Origin: Ampelocalamus luodianensis
Lineage: Eukaryota; Streptophyta; Magnoliopsida; Poales; Poaceae
Reading direction: 5' to 3'
Assembly: GCA_036346255.1 (NCBI GenBank)
Contig: CM070622.1
Location: 30,344,751-30,408,750, forward strand
DNA length: 64,000 nt
The translations under genes and the position numbers were made by a program. The notes beneath the pieces were generated by a model. It had not been told where the DNA came from and did no database searches. It worked only from the letters and a program-made list of their open reading frames with translations. Shown here in pieces: positions 43,135 through 54,700 of the stretch (positions are counted from its first letter, which is position 1; the number at the start of each line of letters is the position of its first letter).

Positions 43135-45232
43135 TCAAGTGTTAGAATAAAACCACCACACATAGTGTCCACGGGTGTGCGTCAGTGTGCCGCGTCGTGG
43201 TGATGTCGTGTGTGTTGTGTCCGTTTCCGCACCATTGCAGATGAGCTGCGGTGCGAGGTTGTGTCCGGGGCGTGTTGCGTCGTGGTCGGGCACGCCGTGG
43301 TCAAGTCGGAGTCCAGTCGCTGTGCAGGAAGGCTGCCAGGGCTGTTTGAGTCGTAGGAGTCCATGGTGTGCGTGGAGCCGGTCTGCACGGAGGAAGCCGC
43401 AACGTCCGGGATGAGCGAACGGCTCTCGGGGCGTCGTTGAGCGCGTCGTGCGGATCATGGCATGAAGACAGGGTGAGTGGAGGCGAGCTCCGTGGTGCGT
43501 CCCCTGGTCGGTTAAATACCCCATGTACTTTTCGTTTCTAGGTAAGGAAGTTCAAGGAATAACATAGCCAAACAAGGGCGAGTTCGTCGCCGCGGCGTTC
43601 GTCGCTGAGAAAAACTACTGTGCTTCTTCTACCTGGCGTTCGCGTGCATCTGTGCGTTCCTGGGCAAAGCCGTCATTTGGTATCAGAGCTAGGCTGGTGA
43701 GCAAGCAGTGATGATGACGCCTCCGCCAAAGAAGGGCGGCAACAGCGACTCCGGCTCCCCTAGCGACAACTCGCCGCGAATCGTCGCGGTGGAGCGCGTC
43801 GTCTCCAACATCGGCGACACGGCAGAGATTCCGAAGCTGTCGAAGACGAACTACCATGAGTGGGCGCTCGAGATGCAGGTCAACCTGGAGGGCATGGAGC
43901 TCTGGGATGCCGTGGAGGGAGGCAACGCCGAGCGCAGCAAGGATCGACGGGTGCTGGCCGTCATCCTGCGCGGGGTGCCGCCGGAGATGAAGTCCGGACT
44001 CGCCACGAAGAAGAGCGCGAAGGAGGCGTGGGAGGCGGTGAAGTCCATGAAGATGGGCGATGAGCGCGTCAGAGGCAAAGCGCGGTGCTCCTCAAGAAAT
44101 TCGAGCGTGGCGTTCCTCGATGGTGAGTCCATTGATGATTTCGCCATGCGTCTTGGCTCTCGTCGCGAGTCGCGCGGGCTTGGAGGACATCGAGGAGGTG
44201 CGCGTCGTCAAGAAGCTACTGCGAGTGGTGCTGCGGTTCAACCAGTCGCGTGCTCAATTGAGATGCCGATGGACTCGAAAAGATGTCGCCGAGGAGCTCG
44301 TCGGCGGCCGCGCATGGCGAGGAACGCGCCGGCGTTGAGGCGCTGCGGGCGACGTCGGCGCTGCGCTCACCGAGGAACGATGGGAGGCGCCGGCGTCAAC
44401 GGCGGCAGCGGCGGCGCGCGCTACGGTAATGAAGCACGGCCCGGCGGCGAGAAGCGTGGTGGCCGGAACGGCGGCCACAGCGATGACGACGACGACGGAG
44501 GCAGCACGAGCTCGGGGGCCAGCAGGCGCGACGGGAGCCGCTACCGCGGGCGGTGCTTCGACTGCGGCGAGCGGGGCCACATGGCCAGGGACTGCCCCGG
44601 GAAGAAGAAGGAAAGGGCACTCCTTGCCAACGTCGACGACGAGCCCACGCTCCTGTAGGTCGGGACATGTGGGGGTGTCGTGGTTTAGGAGGTGATTGTT
44701 AGAATAAAACCACGACACATAGTGTCCACGGGTGTGCGTCAGTGTGCCGAGTCGTGGTGATGTCGTGTGTGTTGTGTCCGTCTCCGCACCATTGCAGGTG
44801 AGCTGCGGTGCGAGGCTGTGTCCGGGGCGTGTTGCGTCGTGGTCGAACGCCGTGGTCAAGTCGAGTCCGATCGCCATGCGGGAAGGCTGCGGGCTGTTTG
44901 AGTCGTAGGAGTCCATGGTGTGCGTGGAGCCGGTCTGCACGGAGGAAGCCGCAACGTCCGGGATGAGCGAACGGCTCTCGGGGCGTCGTTGAGCGCGTCG
45001 TGCGGATCATGGCGTGAAGACAGGGTGAGTGGAGGCGAGCTCCGTGGTGCGTCCCCTGGTCGGTTAAATACCCCATGTACTTTTCGTTTCTAGGTAAGTA
45101 AGTCCAAGGAATAACATAGCCAAACAAGGGCGAGTTCGTCGCCGCGGCGTTCGTCGCTGAGAAAAACTACTGTGCTTCTTCTACTTCGCGTTCGCGTGCA
45201 TCTGTGCATTCCTGGGCAAAGCCGTCATCAAG
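43135..45232 (+). mobile_element. Gag-only Ty1/copia-type LTR retrotransposon (TR-GAG class)
   Basis: The element proper is 43140-45227. LTRs at 43140-43675 (536 bp) and 44697-45227 (531 bp) begin TGTTAGAATAAAACCAC and end GCCGTCA. A perfect target duplication TCAAG lies at 43135-43139 and 45228-45232. The primer-binding site TTTGGTATCAGAGC follows the left LTR directly, and a purine tract AGGAGGTGAT precedes the right LTR. The 1.0-kb interior encodes only a gag-like protein, with no room for pol. This matches the class of non-autonomous elements that carry gag alone and must borrow enzymes from relatives. Confidence 0.93.
43711..44658 (+). pseudogene. Copia-type gag with internal frame switches (315-aa open frame)
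   Basis: The ATG at 43711 follows the primer-binding site by about 20 nt. Residues 38-115 match the copia gag core (LSKTNYHEWALEMQVNLEGM, LWDAVEGG, AWEAVKSM). The C-terminus has a full CCHC zinc knuckle CFDCGERGHMARDC. Between them the expected continuation (EDIEEVRVVKKLLRVV) is in a different frame, at about 44188-44235, so the frame has shifted at least twice and then returned. The open frame survives because stop codons are rare in this GC-rich DNA. The middle third is probably not ancestral protein sequence. Confidence 0.75.
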
Positions 45233-45679
45233 TACAATATTTTGTTTTAAAATAGCTATTGGACTAACTTATGAAAATTTATAAAGTGTATACTGTATAG
45301 GAGCCGTTCTTCCGTGTGCATTTCGTTGTAGACAAATTGCAACATCTAGAAGCAACTGCGTCCAAAATAATATATTAATTAGATTCAATTTGGTATATGG
45401 GCAAGCACATATGTCCTCGTACCACATCCACAAACCTCTGAGCATTGAGCAGTTCATACACAAAGTATAGGTCCAAAATTAGACAAAGATAACAACAAAC
45501 TTTTAACCATGTACCGTATAATCCACGGTGCAGAGCTGCTCAGCGAGCGCGGCAATGGCAGCATAAGAAATACTAGTACAAGCCGTAAAGACACAACAAT
45601 TGCGGCCATCGGATTCTTTGCTGTTACTGTAGAGAACACTATGTAAACATTGTTTGAGTCTGGTGAACAGTGCCCTGCA
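45233..45679. other. Intergenic part of block copy 1
   Basis: No gene recognised. The single-copy sequence here is not evident in block copy 2. Confidence 0.35.
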
Positions 45680-46010
45680 GTAGCGTTTGATCTAAACCGT
45701 TTGTTTTGGATCGTACAGTAAAAACAATATCCTAATGCATATCACTGTAGATCCTCTGCATTTACCTCTTCATCCTCTGTATTTATCTCTTCAACGCAAA
45801 GGATCCGTTTCCGTCACCAAGATGCAATCAAAAGAAGAAACCTGCAGTAACCCTCGATCTAAACCGTTCGTTTTGGATCGCACAGTAAAAATAATATCCT
45901 AATACATGTTACTGTAGATCCTCTGTATTTACCTCTTTATCCTCTGTATTTATCTCTTCAATGCAGAGTATCCGTTTCCGTCACCAAGATGCAATCAAAG
46001 AAGAGGGAAA
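45680..46010. repeat. Tandem duplication, period 167 bp
   Basis: GATCTAAACCGTTTGTTTTGG at 45689 recurs with a few changes at 45856, and the following 140 bp (CACTGTAGATCCTCTG, TTATCTCTTCAA, CCGTTTCCGTCACCAAGATG) repeat in the same order. It lies about 0.5 kb downstream of NOP56-1. Confidence 0.85.
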
Positions 46011-46464
46011 AAAATTCAGTGGGGGCCATCTCCGTCCATCATCCCCCCTGATCTAACAGCGCAGGAGGGAAAGATTGCTTGGCATTTATGTCCGTCATGA
46101 GCAAAGCTGCCAAAAGGGGAAAATACAATGGATGGGAGACGAGCTCGGTTGAGAATAAAAGAGGTCCATAGTAGATTTTTATAAACTCCAAGAATACCAT
46201 GGTATTTGGAATACTAGAGTTTGTAAAACCACAATATTTGTTTTATCAAAAATACTTTGTATCCAAACATTGCCGTTAGCCTCTTGGCAAAGAAACATTT
46301 CATGGGGCAACACTAGATTCTACACCCCGCCAGGGGATCAAAATATGACGACTACGAAAATTTTGTAGTTGTGCAGGATTTTACCAAATCACGAATGAAC
46401 TAGAACCTAGAGGTTTAACTTTGTTTTAAACAACACTTGGATGCACCAGCCATACAACAAATAG

Positions 46465-49036
46465 TTACTCATCATCGTCCTCAACTTTGGACTTCTTCTT
46501 TTTCTTCTTCCCTTCAGTGGCCGTCTTAGGTTCAGCATCCTCGGAGGCTTCACGGTTCTTCTTTTTCTTCTTCTTGGGAGTTTCATTCTCTTCGGCGTCA
46601 ACATTGGCATTCGCTGTGCCCTTTTCCTGCTCCTGTGGCTCCTCTAGCTTGTGCTTCTTCTTCTTTTTCTTCTTCTCGGTTCCAGGATCAGCTTCTCCAT
46701 CAGCAACATTGGAGGGCTTATCCAGGTCCATTGCCTCACCGTCACCCTCAGCTTTAGACTTCTTTTTCTTACTTTTCTTGACGGATGCATCAATCTTCTC
46801 GTCATCTGTGCATGTTGTTTGAACAGAGTTTACAATACAATCGAACTGTAAGTAGAATGAGTAATGCGTTGCTCAGAGACCAACAATACTAGAAGAGGTT
46901 AGTATATCTAGCACATGGAGTTAGCCAACCCTTACCATCAACATCTGCCAAGCTGTCTATGGCAGCTTTCATCACATCAAGGTTTTTACGAGGTGCGATA
47001 CCCTTGTCATAGAATTCTAATCTCTCCTCAACTTGCTCACGTAGCTTTGAACCGAACACTGAGGTACTTGACTCTGAACCCCAAAAAATAGCGCAGAACC
47101 ATCAGAGGATGCTTTCCGAATGAGCAGTAGTCAGCACACCAACAGGCTGGAAACAGAGCTCTGTAACTAACCTGAATAACAATCAATGCGTGATGCAATG
47201 GAACATTTGTTTGCCAGGTATCGAGCCATTCTGCCCTTGTTCCGGGCTGAAGAACGGCCAATGAAGGACGAGTGGAATATAAGGCCGTACTTTGGTGTAT
47301 TCCCTCGAGTTTTCAATGCTCTGGAGGACAATGGAGAAGCATAAGGGGTATATTATCTTGACTACTATCAAAATTCACCCTATATAATCGGTTTTCCAAA
47401 GCAAGTTTTCGTAAGGTAACCTGGAATTATAAAAATACCAATAAATCATAAGATGAATGCTTTAAAAACCTGAAAAGTGCCTTCTCAGCACCAAGTATCT
47501 GGAGAGTGGAGGCAGGACACTTGGCAAGATTCGAAAGACTACCAGCATGAGAGATTAGGCGAGCACCAACAACTTCACCAATTAATGATGTCAGATTTGG
47601 TGCAATATCATTCATCTTGGTAACAAGATACTCATAAAGGTTTTTACGATATTCAGACAGATTCATGACCCTTTGTGCAAATTGCTGGACATTGATCAAA
47701 TCAACTGGTGAAAGATCCTGGCCTGAAACGCAAACAAGAATAAATAAACCACAAAGAAATTAATGGCTATTATAACAAAACAAAATAATTGTGGTCATAT
47801 CTCGTTACCCATTGAGGCCTTCGCTGCTTCAACAATTTCTTTTGCCTTGTCCTCATCTCCAATCAGATCAGCTAAAGCTGTAAGATCTTTTTCCGCCAAA
47901 TCAGATTTGTTCACAATAAACTTAGCAAGCTTAGCATAGAGGTAGTTGTCATTGACAATTTTGACCAGCTCAGGAAAATGCCAGGAAAACCATTCCCTGC
48001 ATTATCATTCAGCAAGAAATCAATATTCAATTTACCATTATGCACACACTCCCAGACTAGACTTACTCAAATACCATTGCACAGTGAATCAATACTACAA
48101 TCATGGCAGGTCCTAGACAAATGAATCGGACAGTTAACCAAAACACAAAAGACGAACAAACCAGACCTCACTCTCATGGAGAAGGAATTGATGTCCTTGT
48201 CAAGCGTATCCAACAGAAAGATGGCCTGAATCACCATGTTGTCCACACGGTTCACATTGAACTTCACCTTCGCCCTGCTGTAACTATGCCCCAGGCCGAG
48301 CTGCGCCTTCTCCAAGTCCGATTTCTACCATGATGAAACACGCAAAACCAAAGTAAGCAAAGCTGTGCATACATTTTATTTATGCTATCCGACAGCAAGC
48401 AATCAGGCAAAGTGCCACGACTCATGGGCATAACCATAAACCATATAACTAGGAACTGCACAAATTAGAATGCAGAATGACAACATATGTGGTGGGAAAT
48501 AAAAAATCGCGTCACCTTGAGCTCGTTGATGAACCGGTCGAAGTGGAGGCGAACGCCGCGGAGCAACTCCTGGACGAACTCGTTGCTCTGGCAAGGGATG
48601 CCGGTGACCTCGGAGATGTGGGAGCCGACCTTGGGCTCGACGACGCCGAGGCTGTACTTGGCCTTCTTCCCCTCCTTGGGCTTGGGCAGATTCAGCTCCA
48701 GGAAGCTCCTCAGCTCGTCGGTCATGATACCTGCGCACGCCAAAAATGGCCCAAACCGCATCAAAACGCGCACGTCATGGACGCAAATCTCAGCAAGGTT
48801 GCATCTTTAGGTGGGTGGTGGGTGAGGAGACCTTCGGAAATGGCGTTGCACTGGTTGAGGGCGTCGACGGCGGAGGAGAAGGGGGAGAAGGCGGCGAGCT
48901 TGACGGCCTTGCCGAAGCGGTCGAGGTCCAGCACGGAGGACCGCACGGCGTCCACGCTCTGCCCGATCTCGTCGATGCCGTACGCGTGGAAGAGGCCGTA
49001 GCCGGAAGCCGACTCGAAGAGCAGGTACAGCGCCAT
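46465..49036 (-). CDS. NOP56: Nucleolar protein 56, copy 1 (548 aa)
   Basis: Eight exons, all phases joining: 49036-48832, 48730-48516, 48324-48167, 47996-47809, 47722-47470, 47320-47172, 47073-46936 and 46805-46465 (1647 nt). NOP56 is a core protein of box C/D snoRNPs, pairing with NOP58 to place fibrillarin for rRNA 2'-O-methylation in the nucleolus. The start MALYLLFESASGYGLF is the NOP5 N-terminal domain. Exons 2-6 hold the coiled coil and Nop domain (KVKFNVNRVDNMVIQAIFLL, NLTSLIGEVVGARLISHAGS, KALFR, KTRGNTPKYGLIFHSSFIGR). The last exon is the Lys/Glu-rich tail with three KKKKKK blocks. Exon 6 reads GRSSARNKGR here and GRASARNKGR in copy 2, the latter being the usual residue. No stop or frameshift was found. 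Confidence 0.93.
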
Positions 49037-49150
49037 TTCGCCGGCGCGGGAGGCGGCGGCGGCGGCGGCTTGAGTTTCGGGGTGCGGCGCGCTGGGTTAG
49101 GGTTTTAGGATGGTTGGGGGTCGAGAGTTGGCGCGGGTGCTGATTTATGG
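49037..49150 (-). promoter_or_regulatory. NOP56-1 core promoter: TATA-like box and telobox
   Basis: On the minus strand CCATAAATCAGCACCCGCGCC holds a TATA-like CATAAAT at about 49141-49147. About 40 bp downstream is CCTAAAACCCTAA (49097-49109), a telobox. Both are preserved at the same spacing in copy 2, arguing for function. Confidence 0.55.
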
Positions 49151-49194
49151 GTTTAGGCTGGGTTCGTCTTAGCCGTCGGATTAGGTTCGTTCAG

Positions 49195-49437
49195 CAGGTA
49201 AATGAAAATACATGTCGTTTTGGGACGTTCGAAATTTTAATTAACAATATATTTTTAAATATTTAGATTATATATATGAAAATCATATGTATAAATTTGT
49301 CTTGAAAGAGTACTATCATAATATTGTAATTTTATTTGGTTTTATGAATATATTACAATATAAATTAGTGACCGAAGTTGTGTTTTAGGGGTCGTGTCGA
49401 TGTCCAAAATGATATGTATTTGTGACCGGAGGGAGTA
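49195..49437. mobile_element. Stowaway-like MITE in the NOP56-1 upstream region
   Basis: The right end TTGTGACCGGAGGGAG is followed by TA, the Stowaway signature. The left end (AAATACATGTCGTTTTGGGAC) keeps the subterminal words but has lost the CTCCCTCC terminus. The interruption lies between sequences that are adjacent in block copy 2 (about 61000-61015), so it is private to copy 1. Confidence 0.65.
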
Positions 49438-49490
49438 TTTATCGCATTTTTTCAGTCCTTCAGGCTTCATCCAATTTCTTAAAAAAGGGA

Positions 49491-49754
49491 ATTTGCAATG
49501 TATGTCACTTATGTTTCAATATTATTTAATCGCCAAGTGCAAATAAGGGTTGCATGTATTACTAGGATATGTAATTCAACCTATGTTGATTGAATCAATC
49601 AACCTGCAACCACAAGATGTCCTTTGTGTCCTTAGCAGCCAGCTACTTGGCTTGTCATAGATCTCGATACCGATGACCACACCTTTGGGACACAACATCT
49701 TCTTCTTCTACTACATCAAATGGGATGAGAGTGTCGCGAGGGCGACAATAAACT
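49491..49754. other. Spacer between block copy 1 and the nested elements
   Basis: No gene or repeat recognised. Confidence 0.35.
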
Positions 49755-51762
49755 CTAGGGAAAAAAATCACTTTTCAACATTGAACTCTCGCATCGATTC
49801 GTTTTTTCAACCCTCAACTCTGAAACCGTCCGACTTAGAATTTCAAACCAATAAAACCATTGTTTTGGTTGATATGGCATCCACGTGTGCATAATTCATT
49901 AACATGGCATCCACATGTGCGTCAACGTCCATGTCATCCTCAAAACATCTTCTTACCATTCAAAACAGTGTGAGTCTGAGATACATAGACAGAGACAGAG
50001 GGGGCGGGGATTTAGGGGCGGCGGTGGCCATGGATGGTGGCGGCGGTAATACGGTGGAGGCGACTCTGACAAACGGCGGACGACCGCAGCATGCGGGAAG
50101 GAGAAAGGGGAATGGAGGCAGTTGCGGAAGGGCCCCATCACCGGATCTGACGAAGACAATGGCGACATGCCTTATTTGCCTCGCCTTTCTTCATCGTTGA
50201 GTACCAATCGTCTTGCGCCAAATTCAGCGAAAACCTCTTGCGAACTTTGGGGTCAAACGATGCCAGAGCAGCTCCCCGTTGGTCACCAACGTCCGCATCA
50301 ACTGATCTGCTGCACACCCACACATTTGGCCATAGAATTTGGGAGAGATGGTGGCGTAGGGGCGATTAATGGCTAGATTTGGGAGAGGTGATGACTAGAT
50401 TTCGGAGAAGTGGTGACTTAGGATGGTGCTTTGGTAGTCAAATTTGTGGGAGATGGTGGTTGTGGCTTGTTGCAGCCAAGGCAATGTAGTGATGATGAAT
50501 TCATTGCTTGCCTTAGTCTTCACCAGCACCTCTTGATGTCGTGGCCACCATCGCTCGACATTGTGGCAAAGCGGCGGGCATGGCTGGACAGCGCAACCGG
50601 TCCCCTCACATGCTCCCGCGGCTACCTGAGCATACATCGGTCCATGGAAGCACACCGCCGTCCATGTATCCATGTACATCAAGTCATCCCCACCTTTCTA
50701 TCTTTTCTTGCTCGGTTGCTTTCTTGTATGTTAGCTCGATGGTTGCTTTTCTTGTTTGTTTGGATTTGGGGATTCACCCTCCGTCCTTGTCTCATGGCGT
50801 CGACGTGTGGGGAAGACAGCAGCATGAAGGAAACAAGATAAAGAGTAAGTAAGGGCATGTACAACGCTACATGCTGGACAGTAGCCCCGAGCGTCCACAT
50901 CAGAGCCGAGCCCAGCGTGGAGGAGAGAGTAGGCGAGGTGGTGGCTTGCAGAGGTATCAAAGCTGTTTCTGCAAGACGCGGTGGTTCTAGCTCAGAACCA
51001 CAAATGCAACTGGGCCTAGGCATGGTGGCAGCACGTGGTCGTTGGTGGAGGCAACGAAGGGACAGTGGGGGCGCAAGGGAAACGGCGATGATAGCCGGGC
51101 AGGGGTGGCTGGAAGGATGGCGACGATGACCCGATCTTGACGACAACGATCGAGATCTTCCGCGGCGACGACCTTCGAATCTGGACGAAGACGACGGTCA
51201 CCGCAACTCCTGGGGAGACGAAGATGACGACTGGGACGACCGCGACAATCGGATCTGGGCGGCTGCGACCGGATCCAGCTGGATTTGGACGCCGGCGAAC
51301 CTCACGGTGGAGGCGGATGACAAGGAGGAGGGCGAGCATAGGCGCATGATGAGGAGGAGCGCGGGGCGAGGCAGACGATGAATACGAGTGCGAGCGAAGG
51401 TGTGCGGTTGGCGGTCGTTTCCAACTAGATCTGTCCGGTAGCAGGAGCGGCGGTGACGCATGGACGGGAAAGAGGAGGGGACGAGGAAGTGTTTTGTTGG
51501 GAGAGAGAGGAGGATGGGTCGATGGGGAGAAAAAAGTGTAAATGTATGCCTCACATGTGGGCTAGCGAAGGTGTTTGCAATAAGTTTTTTGCTTCAAGGG
51601 TTACATAAGTAAAATGTTCAATAAATAATATATTTAGAGGACTGAAATAGAAATTTTTAAGGGCTAAAATGTAAATATAATCATGAACCCAATCAAACCA
51701 CCATGCATTAGGAAGAGTAGTTGTCGGAGAACATAAATATCTAGGTGGCACACTCTCTCTCC

Positions 51763-54700
51763 TCAAATGATGCGACAAAAGGTGTCCTGATCTTTTGATG
51801 AGAAGGATAACTAGATTTTGGTGGAGACGACTCACACGATTCGGCTACCAATCTCACACGACCAATATGCCCGCAATCGCTGAACCAACTCCGTAATTGT
51901 TATCGACCTTGCTAAAAGCACGATCGACCTGCCCACGAAGGTCTATTCCTGCATACAATCGAAGAACAAGCAAGAACACGATAAATAAACATTCTGAAAT
52001 TGCGAATAGGAATTAAAATTGTATTGATAAGTGGGGTTCCGAAGACAATATCGTTGTTGATCTCGTCGAACAAGATGACAAAGTATAAAGTAGCAAAGCT
52101 AAACTTCAATCTAATAAATCCGAATTCTAAAGTGTCGCACACATGAGAATATATGAGGGAGACGATAAGGGGGGTGGTGGCCAGGGAGGTGAGCGCACGC
52201 CCCTAGGGTTACAAGGCCCATGGGCCCAAGTGGAAGTGGTGTAGCACCCTTCTGTCTCGGGCTCAGAAATAGCACAGGACTGTTTTGGCGATTGCGGTGT
52301 GCTCAAAAGGAATTTGGAGGTGGGATTGATCCATTGAAAAGAGGACGAGATAAGCTTTCAATAAAGTACTCGTGGACCTCAAACGGAGTCCGTATGTGGA
52401 AGTTATGCTCGTTTGAAGTCGGTGTTGTCTTCGGAGGCTGAATTGGATTCCAGAAGATGTCCAACTTGGACTCTTACTTGGTTTGTACAAAAAGTGACGT
52501 AGAAACCTTCCTTGTACCATGACATAGAGTAGTGGTCGTATCTGGAGGGTTGATGTCCTCATCATCCTTCTCTTCTTGCATTTGAGTCATCCTCGACTCA
52601 CGCTCATCCTCCAGCTTCAAGTAAAGCTTCAAAACTTATAGCAACGCATGCTTATCTTTCTATAAAATGTTAGCAATAGTAGGTGGCAAAGAAATAGAGA
52701 AAGCCTTGCAAATTAAAGATGGGTGTGCATGCATCAAATCAGTAAAGATACATTTCCTCATAGTATTCAGTTTGCAACTCAATTTGCAAGTATAAGTGAA
52801 GTAGCTAGTAGAGTTATTAATCGCTGCACTGTGAATGCGCAGCACAACAATTGATTCCAAGGTGCATAAGTTATTCATATAATCATATTTCTATCGAGCA
52901 AGAACAAATTCATCTAGCAAAGGTAAAAATATTTATAAGTTATTCCATACTTCAACATTATTATTCAGATTGTTAATGCTAGATGGTACAATAAAAGATG
53001 AACACATAGGCATTGGATGATCACTAAAATTTATTTTTCTCTCATAATGAACAAGATTTAGCACACAAGAATTGTTATTTAAAACAGCAAACTTCAATTC
53101 GTCCATGCGATCGCAAGTTATACATATTCGATATACAAGAAATTGATTGTCTACACAACAATCTCAAATTAATTTTAAACAATAAGTGTAGGTGCTAGAT
53201 AGAGAATTTAGAGATGAAAGTTCATAAACTTTCTCCATAGCACATTCCAAACTAACAGGTTCATTAAGCATGGTATAGCACAATGCATCAGCAGGGGATA
53301 TTCTATCAAGCATTTTCTTATGTGTAATTAATTCGACATGTGATAAATTATGTTAATTCAGATCAGCACGTGGTTCATTCAAGTCAATACAAGGAATATC
53401 AAAAGATTGCACTACAACAGATATATACTCGCAAGGTTGCTATATGTCTTGCTGTAGCATCAAATCGGCACCTTTGTCATTATCGTCCTCATCAGATATT
53501 GTAGGTACCTCAAACTTCTCCTCTAATGACATAAGATGCGCTAGATCATCTTTCATCTCTGCAAGTGTCTCGGCGGTATCTGTAGATGGAATAGGAGCTA
53601 AAACAATGTCAGCATTTTCAGTTACCTTAGGTTGCACCTCGTTTGCGGCCGTGGGTGGTGGAGGTACAAAACGACGTCGTAATTTCTTCTTCATCTCCTC
53701 CCATATGTACATGTAGTGGTACTTGAGATTCGACCATCAATGTTGAACATCATCGATCAGCGTTGTTCTTGCCATGTCCATCTTCTCATGAGGATCAAGT
53801 TCCTGTCTTTCAAAGTAGCTATCCAACATAGTAATCCATATTAAGTAGTCCAACGACGTACTCTTAGAGGTGAGTGGCAAGATGTATGACGGTAGTTGTT
53901 TCCCTTTGAGTTCAAATCTGCTAGCGATGTCATTGTAATCTACCAACTTCCTCAAACTTGCCATTGTTAGTAGCCAGCTAGAAAATATACAGAAGTGTAC
54001 AAATCCTATCAACTATTAGGTGGTGGAGGTTCAAAAGTCGCTCACACTATACCAAGTTCTTACCAAGCAAAACAGGTGATGGCTGGCAACTAGTGTCGGT
54101 GTTAAACGCTCTCCGCAGATTGATAACGTGATTGCAAGCAACTGGTACTTGTGCAAAGGTAGAAAGTGGGGCTAGGATAGGCTTCAATATGGTTACAAGG
54201 ATTAACAATAATCAAATCAGTAAATACAAGTTCAAAAAATTGCTCAAAGTTCTAGCCAATGTTGTTGTTCCTAGCCTAGAAAAAGCTAGCTAATCAAAGC
54301 CTACGAAGGGAAGTGTATGAACGCACACGTAAAGATCAATGTGACTTGATGTAAGCAAAGGAAATTCCCACACCAAGCACTAGGAGAGATACTAACCAGC
54401 TACTCAAACTTTTGTGTAGAGGCACAAGATTGTTCACATGATGTAGAACACAAAGACGAAATAACGTGCAATGTAAACAACCCTCTAGTTTAAGTAGTAA
54501 ACAATAGTTAGTCTCAAAAAATAAAAAGCAAAGTTTTATATGGCTTATATGTGCTTATTTGAAAGGTTTCGACGAGATCTACAACTTTTCAGTTAAGGCG
54601 AACCCCAAATTCCAAAGAGAAGACCGAAAGAAAACGGCAAAAACAAAAACTGAAAACATACGACGCAAAATCGAGGCAGAAGATGGTTGATTTTGGGGGT

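Larger units (their letters stand above)
41905..49490. repeat. Duplicated block, copy 1 (carries NOP56-1)
   Basis: Sequence from ACCATACGAGATAAAT (about 41905) to TTTCAGTCCTTC...CCAATTTCT (about 49480) is found again at 57.09-61.05 kb in the same order and orientation. After removal of elements private to one copy (here hAT 42152-42673, copia 43140-45227, a Stowaway-like MITE 49195-49435), the collinear parts include intergenic DNA, all eight exons and most introns of NOP56, and its promoter. Confidence 0.88.

Noticed and set aside
48477..49108. Plus-strand frames opposite NOP56-1 exons 1-2
   Set aside because: Antisense shadows. The minus-strand exons splice in phase and encode NOP56.
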